A stretch of 37,784 bases of DNA from Prevotellaceae bacterium (GTDB lineage Bacteria > Bacteroidota > Bacteroidia > Bacteroidales > Bacteroidaceae). The position numbers and the translations under genes were made by a program. The notes beneath the pieces were generated by a model that worked only from the letters and a program-made list of their open reading frames with translations, was not told where the DNA came from and did not search any database. Location of the stretch: the NCBI GenBank assembly GCA_029218445.1, contig JAQXRI010000015.1, forward strand, positions 1-37,784. Reading direction: 5' to 3'. The number at the start of each line of letters is the position of its first letter. Positions within the stretch are counted from its first letter, which is position 1. Below are positions 1 to 8,813 of the stretch, one piece after another.

Positions 1-62
1 GCAGCGTGAAACTAATGAGAGTTATATAGCTAAGACAGAATTGACATCAACATTATGATTTC

Positions 63-2285
63 ATGAGGAAAGAACTAAATTATACCATTCATACCATCGT
101 GGCAGTTGGCATTATGACAGCCACAGCATTGGTTTCATGCAGCCGTGGGATGAACGCCTTCGACGACAGTGCCTACAACACAACGCAGTCGGAGAAGTAC
201 CAAAAGGGATGGACCGAACAATTCGGGCCTACCGACCCGCAACAGAACTGGAACATGGCAACAAGGACAAAAGCCACGGTTACCATACAGGAAGACGCAT
301 TGGCCGAATATATAATAATGGTATATGAGTCGAACCCTCTGACCAACGTCAACGCAGCCCTACTGAGAAAGGTAGAGGTAAAGACAAACGCAGCGGGATA
401 TGCCGCATCGACATTTGATCTTGACGTGCCAAAAGGCGAAAAGATTCTCTATGTTGCAAGAATGGACAGCCACAACCGACGCGTATTCAAGACAGCGGAA
501 GTTACGGCCGACGGACTGAGCGCAGCCTTCGGATATACCTCGACAGAACAGGCCAAGACAAGAGGCTTGACTTCAGGAGAAATACCAACCATGACTTCGC
601 CCTACTCGCTGACGGAGGTCAACGAAATGCTTTCGTCGGGACGCAACATTAACGACGGAATGGTGCCAAACATGTATTGGATAGAAGGAACCAACAAACT
701 TCAGGATGGAGCGACATTGGGAGGCATCGGCTACTGGTCGGACACATATACGGCGGTGCTGACAAGCGAACTGACTGTAGGCCAGTCGTCGCTGAACATG
801 ACCAACGTGTGGCGAAAAGACACCAACGCGACCGACTACATTGGCAACCTGCTTGGCACGGGCAAAAGGGTAAGGCTCGTAGTGGGCAACGGAGGAATAC
901 TGAAATTTGCAAACAATCCCGACATACTGGGCATCGACATAATAATAGCCGACGGAGGAAAGGTGCAGTTTGACAATCAGGCTACACTGAAGGCAAACAC
1001 GAGAATAGTGATAATGCCAGGCGGCGAGCTCACATCGAACAGCCTCATCGACTTTACGACAGGCGAGCTGATATACAACAACGGCACGCTGACCACTACA
1101 AGGCTCAACATCAACTTCGGGCCGGTATATAACGGAAGCAACGGCGTGATAAACGCCACAGAAAGAATAACGCTGGCCAACACCACTGAAACGACAGTGC
1201 TGACAAACTTCGGCCACATAACTACGAAGCGAATAACCGGCGACAAAGACTATCAGCAGGCCGGCACCGACTGTCAAGGCACGGTGAACAACATGTGCAA
1301 CATTACAGCCACAGAGGAGTTTACCGTAAACTACCTCAATCTTGGAGCCAACTCTGAAATATCAACTGAACTGATGAGCTTCCAAGGCGGCGTAACGCTT
1401 CGTGAAAACTCGATATTGAGAAGCAAGCGACTGAGAATGAACCTTACCGATATAAAATATGTGGGAGCATCGACAGGAGCAGCCTTGATTTCGACCAATA
1501 AAGTGGAATACGTGAATGTGGGTGACGGAGCGCACCACATGTCGGGAAACATTTGGTTTGAGGCCGACGAATACGGCTCGACCGACGAAGAGAAGGCAAA
1601 CTTCGCCAACACCATTCTCGAAACGGCAACGGCAGGCAATCTGTTGGGAGTGTCGAAAGTGGGCGAGGCAAACATAAGCATAGCAGGCGATGCCGACGGA
1701 TGTATAGCCATAGGCAACACTCCATCGACACCCGAACCGCCACAGGACACTCCAGGACTTTGGATAATAGCCTGTGAAGACCTCGGCAGCACCGACGACT
1801 ACGACTTCAACGACATTGTGATAAGCGTAGCCTACGAACCCGGCTCGACAACAGCCACCGTAACGCCATTGGCGGCAGGCGGCACGCTGGAAGCCCACGT
1901 GTATTGGGGTGAGGAAGACCTGGGCGAGATACACGAATGGCTCGGCTACTCAAAGGGCGACAACGGATTGTACCCCATGATAAATACCGGCGGCACCACA
2001 ACAGGCAGCGGCACACCAAGGACGCTGAACGTGGGAAGCAACTTCTCGTTGGCCGACAACATGGGAGGATTTAACATAGTCGTTACCAATCAGCTGCAGA
2101 CGATACGCATCAGCGGACCGCAAGCCGGAAAGGCACCACAGATGTTCCTCGTCAAGGGCAGCTGGAGATGGCCAAAGGAAAAGGTCAAGATACAAGCGGC
2201 ATATCCCGACTTCGGCAAATGGAACGGCGACGCATCAAACATCGACTGGTGCAAGAATCCGGCAAATGGGATAATTTGGAATTAA
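63..2285 (+). CDS. LruC/DUF4842-domain lipoprotein with repetitive beta-helix-like central region
   Basis: 740 aa ORF; signal peptide ending in a lipobox-like ALVSC; C-terminal 'STDDYDFNDIVISVAYEP' acidic motif and 'WRWPKEKVKIQAAYPDFGKW' ending typical of LruC/DUF4842; central Asn/Gly/Thr-rich repetitive segment. Confidence 0.8.
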   Translation: MRKELNYTIHTIVAVGIMTATALVSCSRGMNAFDDSAYNTTQSEKYQKGWTEQFGPTDPQQNWNMATRTKATVTIQEDALAEYIIMVYESNPLTNVNAALLRKVEVKTNAAGYAASTFDLDVPKGEKILYVARMDSHNRRVFKTAEVTADGLSAAFGYTSTEQAKTRGLTSGEIPTMTSPYSLTEVNEMLSSGRNINDGMVPNMYWIEGTNKLQDGATLGGIGYWSDTYTAVLTSELTVGQSSLNMTNVWRKDTNATDYIGNLLGTGKRVRLVVGNGGILKFANNPDILGIDIIIADGGKVQFDNQATLKANTRIVIMPGGELTSNSLIDFTTGELIYNNGTLTTTRLNINFGPVYNGSNGVINATERITLANTTETTVLTNFGHITTKRITGDKDYQQAGTDCQGTVNNMCNITATEEFTVNYLNLGANSEISTELMSFQGGVTLRENSILRSKRLRMNLTDIKYVGASTGAALISTNKVEYVNVGDGAHHMSGNIWFEADEYGSTDEEKANFANTILETATAGNLLGVSKVGEANISIAGDADGCIAIGNTPSTPEPPQDTPGLWIIACEDLGSTDDYDFNDIVISVAYEPGSTTATVTPLAAGGTLEAHVYWGEEDLGEIHEWLGYSKGDNGLYPMINTGGTTTGSGTPRTLNVGSNFSLADNMGGFNIVVTNQLQTIRISGPQAGKAPQMFLVKGSWRWPKEKVKIQAAYPDFGKWNGDASNIDWCKNPANGIIWN

Positions 2286-2321
2286 GACATATCATTTAAG
2301 CATCATTAATAGAATCTATCC

Positions 2322-2362
2322 GCGCAACTTCACCCGTGAGGGCCATAGGTTGCGCTTTTTTT
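2322..2362 (+). terminator. Rho-independent terminator after first LruC gene
   Basis: GCGCAAC (2322-2328) pairs with GTTGCGC (2349-2355), followed by TTTTTTT. Confidence 0.7.
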
Positions 2363-2407
2363 ATAGTTAAAAACCATAAAAACAGAACAACGAAAGAATA
2401 AAATTAT

Positions 2408-2415
2408 TACCTTTG
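2408..2415 (+). promoter_or_regulatory. Bacteroidetes -7 promoter element TACCTTTG
   Basis: Exact match to TAnnTTTG about 50 nt upstream of the likely ATG at 2465. Confidence 0.55.
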
Positions 2416-2464
2416 CAGACGGATTGGAAAAAAATTAATGAACAATAAACTAAGACAAAGCTAT

Positions 2465-4579
2465 ATGAGAAAAATCCACCACCTTAACCATGTTTCATTG
2501 CTTGCCGCAGTAGCTGCCATACTGACGACATCATGCAAGCATGACCAAATTGAGCAGATAGACTTCAACGCTGAACTGAACAAATATGTAGGTACATGGA
2601 ACGACAGTATCAAGAGTTCTATAGACCCTAACCACGACTGGAATACCTCCATAACGACTACAATAACCGTAAATTCGGCTTATGAAGGCACTTTACGCAT
2701 ATTCATGGAGAGAGTCTTCGGCAACACTGCGGCCTCACTCGTGACACAGGACATAGCCAAAGGCTCCACCGTGTTGACCATAGCAAAGCCGCAGAACGCC
2801 GACACGCTCTACGCCGTGATATACGACACAGAGGGATATATTAGGGAAATGCCATTTGAGGCAAAGGAAAGCACGCTGACCGTGGATTTCAGCGAGCAGA
2901 GCGCCAACCTACCCGCCATGGCCAAGACAAGGAGCATCACCAGCGCATTCAACTTTGCCAATGAGCTCAACGACTACAAAAACGGCATTCCCAAAGGCAC
3001 AAAAAACTCAAACGCCTATCAGGGACAAGCCGACAACTACAAAGTAAACAAAGCCGACAGCAACGTCAACCTTTATAACGGCAACTGCAACCTGTACTTC
3101 GGCAGCGGCGACTACGACATTGCCAACTACTTCTATGCAGGCTACAACTCAAACGTCTATCTGCTGCCCGGAGCCAAGGTAAAGCTGCACAACATGAGCG
3201 ACGGTTGTCGTGTGTTTGTGGCCGAAGGCGCAACGCTCGACGTCAGCGAGTTTGACTTCAACTCGTCGAGCCATGTCTATAACCGTGGAACCATAAAGGC
3301 AAAACGATACACCATAAACAATTCGGGAATACTGTTCAACAACGGCACCATTGAGGCCGGCGACCTTTACGTTGCCAACTGGAACTCGCAGTTTGTAAAC
3401 GCCGGCACGGCCAACCTCGAAAGCGTCAACATCAATGGCGGCTCGCACCTGAAGAACATGGGCACGATGGACATCACAGGCACGACAAACATCAACAGCA
3501 ACAACAACAGCTGGGTGAACGACGGACAATACACCACCAACGACTGGATATACACCGATGGCTCGTACGACGTGATAAACAACTGTCGGCTGACAGTGAA
3601 AAACCTCATGAGCATAGCCACGGGCCAAAGCTCAAAGGGATATTGCGACCTGAAGATGGATGGCGGTTCGAGCGTAGTGACCAAGGACTTCTACATCGAC
3701 AAGGGCTATGTCTCGATGGGGTCAAGCAGTTTGCTGAAAGTGACGGGCACCGCCTACATGAACGTCACCAACGCCTACTACGGATTCTATGGCGATGGCA
3801 GCAGTCCCTCAATACTACAGGCTGCCAAGATAGTCAAGGGCGACATGTATGGCGGCAACCAGGGCAACGCCAACTACATAACATATTCGGGCAACATAAT
3901 AGTAGCCACCGACAGCCACTTCGCACAAGGCTTCAACGGAAGCATACCTTTCTACACACTGGCAGGAGGCGCAAAGATGGCAAGCTCGCAGAACGGAGCC
4001 AACGTCAACATTCCGTCGGGCACCTGCACACCGGGCTACACGGGCACGAGCACCCCTCCATCAATACCCACAATGAACTATTTCTACGCCTATGAAGACA
4101 TGGGTGGCGAGGGCGACTTCGACTTCAACGACGTTGTATTGGGAGCATCGGCTCCCGTCAACGGCAAAACCACGATAACGCTGTTTGCCGCAGGCGGAAC
4201 GCTTAGCACCAAGGTGTATCTCGGCACTCAACTGATATGCAGCGAGGTACACGAAAAGTTTGAAGTAAGCAAGGAGACAATGGTCAACACATTCAGCAAG
4301 AACGAGAAGCCTGCGCAAGTGCTTGGCACCTTCAACATTCCCAAAGGCCAAACGGCAGCCACACTCGATCTGGCCATCTCGGTATATAACGGCCACCGCT
4401 CAGTTACGATAGAGCCAAACAAGGAATACGGAAAGGTGCCATTGGCCATAATGGTAAACGGCAACGGCTCAAGCGGACTTTGGAACTGGCCTAAAGAACA
4501 GCAGAGCATTACCATAGCTTATCCGCAGTTCTACGAGTGGGTGTCCGACAAGACCACACGCATCGACTGGTGGCGATGA
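2465..4579 (+). CDS. LruC/DUF4842-domain lipoprotein with repetitive beta-helix-like central region (paralog of previous)
   Basis: ORF track begins at 2438; internal Met MRKIHHLNHVSLLAAVAAILTTSC gives a clean lipoprotein signal; 'GEGDFDFNDVVLGAS' motif; 'WNWPKEQQSITIAYPQFYEW...IDW' C-terminus similar to the first paralog. Confidence 0.8.
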   Translation: MRKIHHLNHVSLLAAVAAILTTSCKHDQIEQIDFNAELNKYVGTWNDSIKSSIDPNHDWNTSITTTITVNSAYEGTLRIFMERVFGNTAASLVTQDIAKGSTVLTIAKPQNADTLYAVIYDTEGYIREMPFEAKESTLTVDFSEQSANLPAMAKTRSITSAFNFANELNDYKNGIPKGTKNSNAYQGQADNYKVNKADSNVNLYNGNCNLYFGSGDYDIANYFYAGYNSNVYLLPGAKVKLHNMSDGCRVFVAEGATLDVSEFDFNSSSHVYNRGTIKAKRYTINNSGILFNNGTIEAGDLYVANWNSQFVNAGTANLESVNINGGSHLKNMGTMDITGTTNINSNNNSWVNDGQYTTNDWIYTDGSYDVINNCRLTVKNLMSIATGQSSKGYCDLKMDGGSSVVTKDFYIDKGYVSMGSSSLLKVTGTAYMNVTNAYYGFYGDGSSPSILQAAKIVKGDMYGGNQGNANYITYSGNIIVATDSHFAQGFNGSIPFYTLAGGAKMASSQNGANVNIPSGTCTPGYTGTSTPPSIPTMNYFYAYEDMGGEGDFDFNDVVLGASAPVNGKTTITLFAAGGTLSTKVYLGTQLICSEVHEKFEVSKETMVNTFSKNEKPAQVLGTFNIPKGQTAATLDLAISVYNGHRSVTIEPNKEYGKVPLAIMVNGNGSSGLWNWPKEQQSITIAYPQFYEWVSDKTTRIDWWR

Positions 4580-4595
4580 GAAGCCGCAGGCGGCG

Positions 4596-5903
4596 TCAGT
4601 TCATCGGATACACCGACTCTCTGTTGGGATAGTGATACCAACCTTGGGCTTCCGTGTTGTTGCGGTTGCGCGCCCATGCTCCAAAGGAGTACTGTCCCTG
4701 CTGATAGGCACCTTCGTAGTAGTTTACGTCCGACGAATACTTTCCTATTGGCGTTCCCTCTATGGGATATTGTATCTTGTCGGGCACCATAAGCGCCCAT
4801 GGAATATAGCCGATGGTGGTGGGATAGTCGTTTATTGCACGCATACCGAAGAACGGATGCCTGTGTATCTCATAGAACGAGGCATTATAGCTCGTAGTGA
4901 TGAAGATGTCGAGGTTGGAGAAATTGAAGTCGTTGAAGGCCTCGTCGTCGTTGAAGGCAAGGCGGTATGTCGAAACCTTTACGTCGGCCTTCTCCCACTC
5001 AGGATCATCCATTTCATCGAGGGTGTTGATGGCATAACGAGGCACCAACGTGCCTGCAACGTCCAGTTTTCCGCCGTTTAGTGCATAGTGCGAGTCGTTG
5101 AACAAGTCTATGCGCACACAGCCGTCTTTGGTAAGCCTCACCTCACCCTTTGGGTCGTCGAAGAAGACATCGCCATACCTGTAGTATTTCCATTCCGCAC
5201 GGGGCATGGTGAAAGTCGGCGAAACCATATTGGGCTTTATGTCGGCAAGACGCATTGAGCACGCCAACGGCCTGTTGCCTCCCGAAGCTCTCAAGCGCAC
5301 GGTAATGTCAATATAGTTGGCCGAATCGTTCATTGCCTTAGCACTCTTGCTGTAGCTTACACCAAGCACGAGGTCGTTGAAGTCGAAATCACCGCTTTCA
5401 GGATAGGTTTCCTCAAAGCAAAAGGTATATTCCACGTCGTTTGGCTGAGTCAACAAAGGCGGTACTTGGTTAAAGCCGGCTTCCGACTGAACATAGACCG
5501 TATTGTTTGTTATGTTGTATAAGCCTCGTGCCACGCACACGTCGCGGTTGTAAACCACGACATATACAGCTGAACTACTGTCGTCCTTGCCCAGGTTGAA
5601 CTTCAGCGATCCATAGCCGCTGACTACGCCCGAAGCCAACCTTGTAGCTTCGCGTGGACCAGTAGGATCGATATCATATATGGCGATGACATATTCACCT
5701 TCAGGCGACGCCGCAAGGTCAAACACGGCCGTAACCGTCTTCGTCAAGTTCCAATCGTGCAAAGTATCAAGTTCCGACACGGGGAAGGAGTTCGACAACA
5801 GCTCTTCATAACGGTGCTGGTCAAAATAGTCGTTTTTGCACGATGGCATGACGAATGCCGCCAAAGCCAACAGTGCTGATAATATAACCGTTGTTCTTTT
5901 CAT
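4596..5903 (-). CDS. LruC/DUF4842-domain lipoprotein, shorter form without the repetitive central region
   Basis: Met at 5903 gives MKRTTVILSALLALAAFVMPSC lipoprotein signal; 'SGDFDFNDLVLGVSYS' motif; shared N-terminal 'LHDWNLTKTVTAV' motif. Confidence 0.8.
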   Translation of the reverse strand: MKRTTVILSALLALAAFVMPSCKNDYFDQHRYEELLSNSFPVSELDTLHDWNLTKTVTAVFDLAASPEGEYVIAIYDIDPTGPREATRLASGVVSGYGSLKFNLGKDDSSSAVYVVVYNRDVCVARGLYNITNNTVYVQSEAGFNQVPPLLTQPNDVEYTFCFEETYPESGDFDFNDLVLGVSYSKSAKAMNDSANYIDITVRLRASGGNRPLACSMRLADIKPNMVSPTFTMPRAEWKYYRYGDVFFDDPKGEVRLTKDGCVRIDLFNDSHYALNGGKLDVAGTLVPRYAINTLDEMDDPEWEKADVKVSTYRLAFNDDEAFNDFNFSNLDIFITTSYNASFYEIHRHPFFGMRAINDYPTTIGYIPWALMVPDKIQYPIEGTPIGKYSSDVNYYEGAYQQGQYSFGAWARNRNNTEAQGWYHYPNRESVYPMN

Positions 5904-5937
5904 AAACATTATTATATATATAAGATGTATTAGAGTG

Positions 5938-5945
5938 CAAAGATA
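5938..5945 (-). promoter_or_regulatory. -7 promoter element TATCTTTG for the third LruC gene
   Basis: CAAAGATA on + strand = TATCTTTG on - strand, ~35 nt upstream of start. Confidence 0.55.
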
Positions 5946-6030
5946 ATGGAAAAATACGACTATTAACATACTTCAGCGTTAAAAAAAGCAAGTTTTGACG
6001 AAAACGCTTGGAAAAATGAAAGGAAACCAC

Positions 6031-6038
6031 TAATTTTG
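6031..6038 (+). promoter_or_regulatory. -7 promoter element TAATTTTG for ung
   Basis: TAnnTTTG match 20 nt upstream of the ATG at 6059. Confidence 0.5.
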
Positions 6039-6058
6039 TAGTCAAATAGATGTAATTT

Positions 6059-6724
6059 ATGAATGTAAAGATAGAAGAATCATGGCGACAGCAACTGGCC
6101 GAAGAGTTCGACAAGCCCTACTTTGCCAGTCTCGTAGGCTTTGTGCGCCAAGAATATCAGCAAACTACATGCTATCCGCCTGGACAGCTAATATTCAACG
6201 CCTTCAATTTGTGTCCTTTCGACAAGGTGAAGGTAGTAATCATCGGGCAGGACCCATACCACGAGCCGGGTCAGGCCCATGGACTCAGTTTCTCGGTAAA
6301 CGACGGCATAGCTTTTCCGCCTTCGCTTGTCAACATATTCAAGGAGATACAGGCCGACCTCGGCACGCCGATGCCTGCCAGCGGAAACCTTACTCGATGG
6401 GCTCAGCAAGGAGTGCTGCTACTCAACGCCACGCTCACCGTCCGCGCCCATCAAGCAGCAAGCCATCAGCGCAAAGGCTGGGAGGAGTTTACCGACGCTG
6501 CCATTAAGGCCCTCAACGCGCGACGCAACCACATCGTGTTTATCCTTTGGGGCGGCTATGCTCGCAGCAAGGCACCACTCATCGACCCCTCGCGCCACCT
6601 GATACTCCAGTCAGTCCATCCCTCGCCATTGTCGGCCAACCGAGGCGGCTGGTTTGGAAACCACCACTTCTCACGGGCAAACGACTATCTGCGAGAGAAT
6701 GGAATGGAAGAAATAAGATGGTAA
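6059..6724 (+). CDS. ung: Uracil-DNA glycosylase (family 1)
   Basis: 'VVIIGQDPYHEPGQAHGLSFSV' and 'HPSPLSANRGGWFGNHHFSRAN' signature motifs. Confidence 0.97.
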   Translation: MNVKIEESWRQQLAEEFDKPYFASLVGFVRQEYQQTTCYPPGQLIFNAFNLCPFDKVKVVIIGQDPYHEPGQAHGLSFSVNDGIAFPPSLVNIFKEIQADLGTPMPASGNLTRWAQQGVLLLNATLTVRAHQAASHQRKGWEEFTDAAIKALNARRNHIVFILWGGYARSKAPLIDPSRHLILQSVHPSPLSANRGGWFGNHHFSRANDYLRENGMEEIRW

Positions 6725-6753
6725 GATAACTTCAAAATACTGAGCAAAAAAAC

Positions 6754-7338
6754 ATGTTTTTCCAAATTGACAACGTTCTTGTAACGACCGACATACTTAC
6801 CGAAAAGTTCTGCTGCGACCTCGACGCCTGCAAGGGGCAATGCTGTGTGGAAGGCGATGCAGGCGCACCCGTAACACTCGACGAGGTGGCTGCGATAGAA
6901 AACTCGCTCGACACCGTGTGGAACGACCTCACGGCCTCGGCCCAAGCCGTGATAGACAAGCAGGGAGTGGCATATACCGACCAGGAAGGCGACCTCGTGA
7001 CCAGCATCGTTGGAGGCAAGGACTGCGTGTTCACATGCCACGAAGACGGCTGCTGCCTCTGCACCCTCGAAAAGGCTTACAGGGCGGGCAAAGCCAAGTT
7101 CTGCAAGCCCATCAGCTGCGCCCTATACCCCATAAGGGAGGTGAGACTGAGCAACGGACTCATAGGCCTGAACTACCACCGCTGGGCAGTGTGCAGCGAC
7201 GCAGTGAAAAAAGGGAAGGAACTTGACCTTCCCATCTACAAATTCCTGAAAGAACCGCTCACGAGGCGGTTTGGCAGCGAATGGTACGAGATGCTCGAAG
7301 AGGCCGCACGCCAGTTTGCCAGCCAAGAAGGCGACTAA
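6754..7338 (+). CDS. DUF3109 family protein (Cys-rich)
   Basis: 'CCDLDACKGQCCVEGDAGAPV' and 'CKPISCALYPIREV' Cys motifs typical of the family. Confidence 0.85.
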   Translation: MFFQIDNVLVTTDILTEKFCCDLDACKGQCCVEGDAGAPVTLDEVAAIENSLDTVWNDLTASAQAVIDKQGVAYTDQEGDLVTSIVGGKDCVFTCHEDGCCLCTLEKAYRAGKAKFCKPISCALYPIREVRLSNGLIGLNYHRWAVCSDAVKKGKELDLPIYKFLKEPLTRRFGSEWYEMLEEAARQFASQEGD

Positions 7339-7369
7339 CAAGAACTTTTGCCAGCCAAGAAGGCGACTA
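7315..7369 (+). repeat. 23-bp direct repeat (two copies, 32-bp period) spanning the DUF3109 stop codon
   Basis: TTTGCCAGCCAAGAAGGCGACTA at 7315-7337 and again at 7347-7369. Confidence 0.95.
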
Positions 7370-7376
7370 CTAAGCA

Positions 7377-8258
7377 CTACGACCTGCGATATACCGTAGG
7401 CGACACGCCCACATGCTCGCGGAAAAACTTCCCAAGGAACGACTGGTTGGGAAAGTTCATTTCTTCGGCAATTTCCTTTATCGACTTTGTCGTAGTCTTC
7501 AGCATCACCCTCAGCTCAAGAGTCACATAGCTGTCAACCCACTCGTTGGGCGTACGTCCGCTCACGACCTTCACCGTTTCGGAAAGGTATTTTGGCGTTA
7601 TGCACAACTGTTCGGCATACCACCCCACCCTTCGCTCATGTCGAAAATGCTGTTCAACAAGGTGGATGAATCGGGTGAAGATTACATCTGCGCGTGACTG
7701 CCTTCGGCTTTCGCCTTGCTGCACTCTTACTATCACGTTGCTAAGGTCGTAGAACATGGCGAGAATCAGAGTCCTTACTATGTCGCGGCGGAAGCGGTTG
7801 TCCACCTCGCCCATCTTTCCTTTCAGCATAAAGAAATATTCGGTAAACAGCCTCACCTCGTCTTCCTTCAGCGTCACCACAGGATGGCTGCGTGCAAAGC
7901 AGAACAGCAGCGACACGTCGCTTACGTTGCTCATCACCTCGTAGAAGAATCCCACCGACATAATCATGAGCAGCCCGTCGGCATCATCGCTGGCCTGAAA
8001 GTTGTCAACAATATGCCTGTCGGAAATAATCACCAAGTCGTTTTGTGTTATTTTCAGCCTCTGCGTATCTACGGTAAACTCACATTCGCCACGTGTGCAT
8101 AGAGCCACGAGAATGAAAGTCATTCTTCGCGGACTTGTGGGCATAGAGCCTTTGTTGAGCTTGTCGCTCAGCAACACCTCGCCGTCGATAAAGTCGGCAT
8201 GGCTGTGGTCCACTTGCGTCAGCCGCAGGCTGAGGTCTATAATGTTTTTGTTTTGCAT
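7377..8258 (-). CDS. AraC family transcriptional regulator
   Basis: C-terminal HTH_18-like sequence 'RRVGWYAEQLCITPKYLSETVKVVSGRTPNEWVDSYVTLELRVMLKTTTKSIKEIAEEMNFPNQSFLGKFFREHVGVSPTVYRR'. Confidence 0.92.
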   Translation of the reverse strand: MQNKNIIDLSLRLTQVDHSHADFIDGEVLLSDKLNKGSMPTSPRRMTFILVALCTRGECEFTVDTQRLKITQNDLVIISDRHIVDNFQASDDADGLLMIMSVGFFYEVMSNVSDVSLLFCFARSHPVVTLKEDEVRLFTEYFFMLKGKMGEVDNRFRRDIVRTLILAMFYDLSNVIVRVQQGESRRQSRADVIFTRFIHLVEQHFRHERRVGWYAEQLCITPKYLSETVKVVSGRTPNEWVDSYVTLELRVMLKTTTKSIKEIAEEMNFPNQSFLGKFFREHVGVSPTVYRRS

Positions 8259-8309
8259 AAAATAATCGTCCTCGTCAGTTTTTTATAGCCACATGTAAAA
8301 ATGGGCAGA

Positions 8310-8317
8310 CAAATTTA
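8310..8317 (-). promoter_or_regulatory. -7 promoter element TAAATTTG for the AraC gene
   Basis: CAAATTTA on + strand, ~50 nt upstream of start. Confidence 0.45.
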
Positions 8318-8384
8318 CTAAAAGTAAAGCAAACGGTAAAAACAATCTCTATTATTTATGCTATATTAACACACATACATATAT

Positions 8385-8590
8385 AAAAAAACACCCGCGT
8401 CATCTCGACGCGGGGCTTTACCTAATAACTAACCTTAAATCACTAACTTTTTTTTAATTTAATGCAATTAACAACTTACCAAATCAATGTAACTGTATGA
8501 AAAACCATTTACTGCAATTCTAAATATATTAGCAGTTAAAGCTAAAAACCAATGTATGAATATTAAAAGTAACGTCTTTGTCTTTTTTCT
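8385..8590 (-). ncRNA. Candidate orphan small RNA or long leader/attenuator
   Basis: Minus-strand TACCTTTG promoter element at 8595-8602 and terminator at 8394-8414 bound ~200 nt with no ORF of note. Confidence 0.4.
8394..8414 (-). terminator. Rho-independent terminator (minus-strand orientation) in the susD-araC intergenic region
   Basis: CCCGCGTC/GACGCGGG 8-bp stem; on - strand followed by TGTTTTTTTATAT. Confidence 0.7.
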
Positions 8591-8594
8591 GGTG

Positions 8595-8602
8595 CAAAGG
8601 TA
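8595..8602 (-). promoter_or_regulatory. -7 promoter element TACCTTTG driving the candidate sRNA/leader
   Basis: CAAAGGTA on + strand; TTGG about 17-18 nt upstream on the minus strand. Confidence 0.5.
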
Positions 8603-8700
8603 GCAATTATTTTTGAGACCAAGGGATAATTATAATGAAAAAAGGACAACAAAATGACATTTTTGGCCATTCCATCGTATTTTCATAGTTTTGAAGGTTT

Positions 8701-8740
8701 TAATATTAACGTGAATTCGACGAAATTCACGTTGGTATTA
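8701..8740. repeat. 17-bp inverted repeat, 6-nt loop
   Basis: TAATATTAACGTGAATT (8701-8717) vs AATTCACGTTGGTATTA (8724-8740); the two non-Watson-Crick positions are T-G. Confidence 0.85.
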
Positions 8741-8774
8741 AAAAAGTGCCCTCGTCGTTTATGGCGGCGAGGGC
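8740..8774 (-). terminator. Rho-independent terminator of the susCD operon
   Basis: GCCCTCGTCG (8748-8757) / CGGCGAGGGC (8765-8774) stem; on - strand followed by ACTTTTTT. Confidence 0.75.
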
Positions 8775-8813
8775 TGAATTATACAGATTGATAATAAGTT
8801 AAATAAACTATTT

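Noticed and set aside
573-1934. Minus-strand ORFs (234, 153 and 190 aa) within the first LruC gene
   Set aside because: Overlap each other and a well-supported lipoprotein; low-complexity antisense reading
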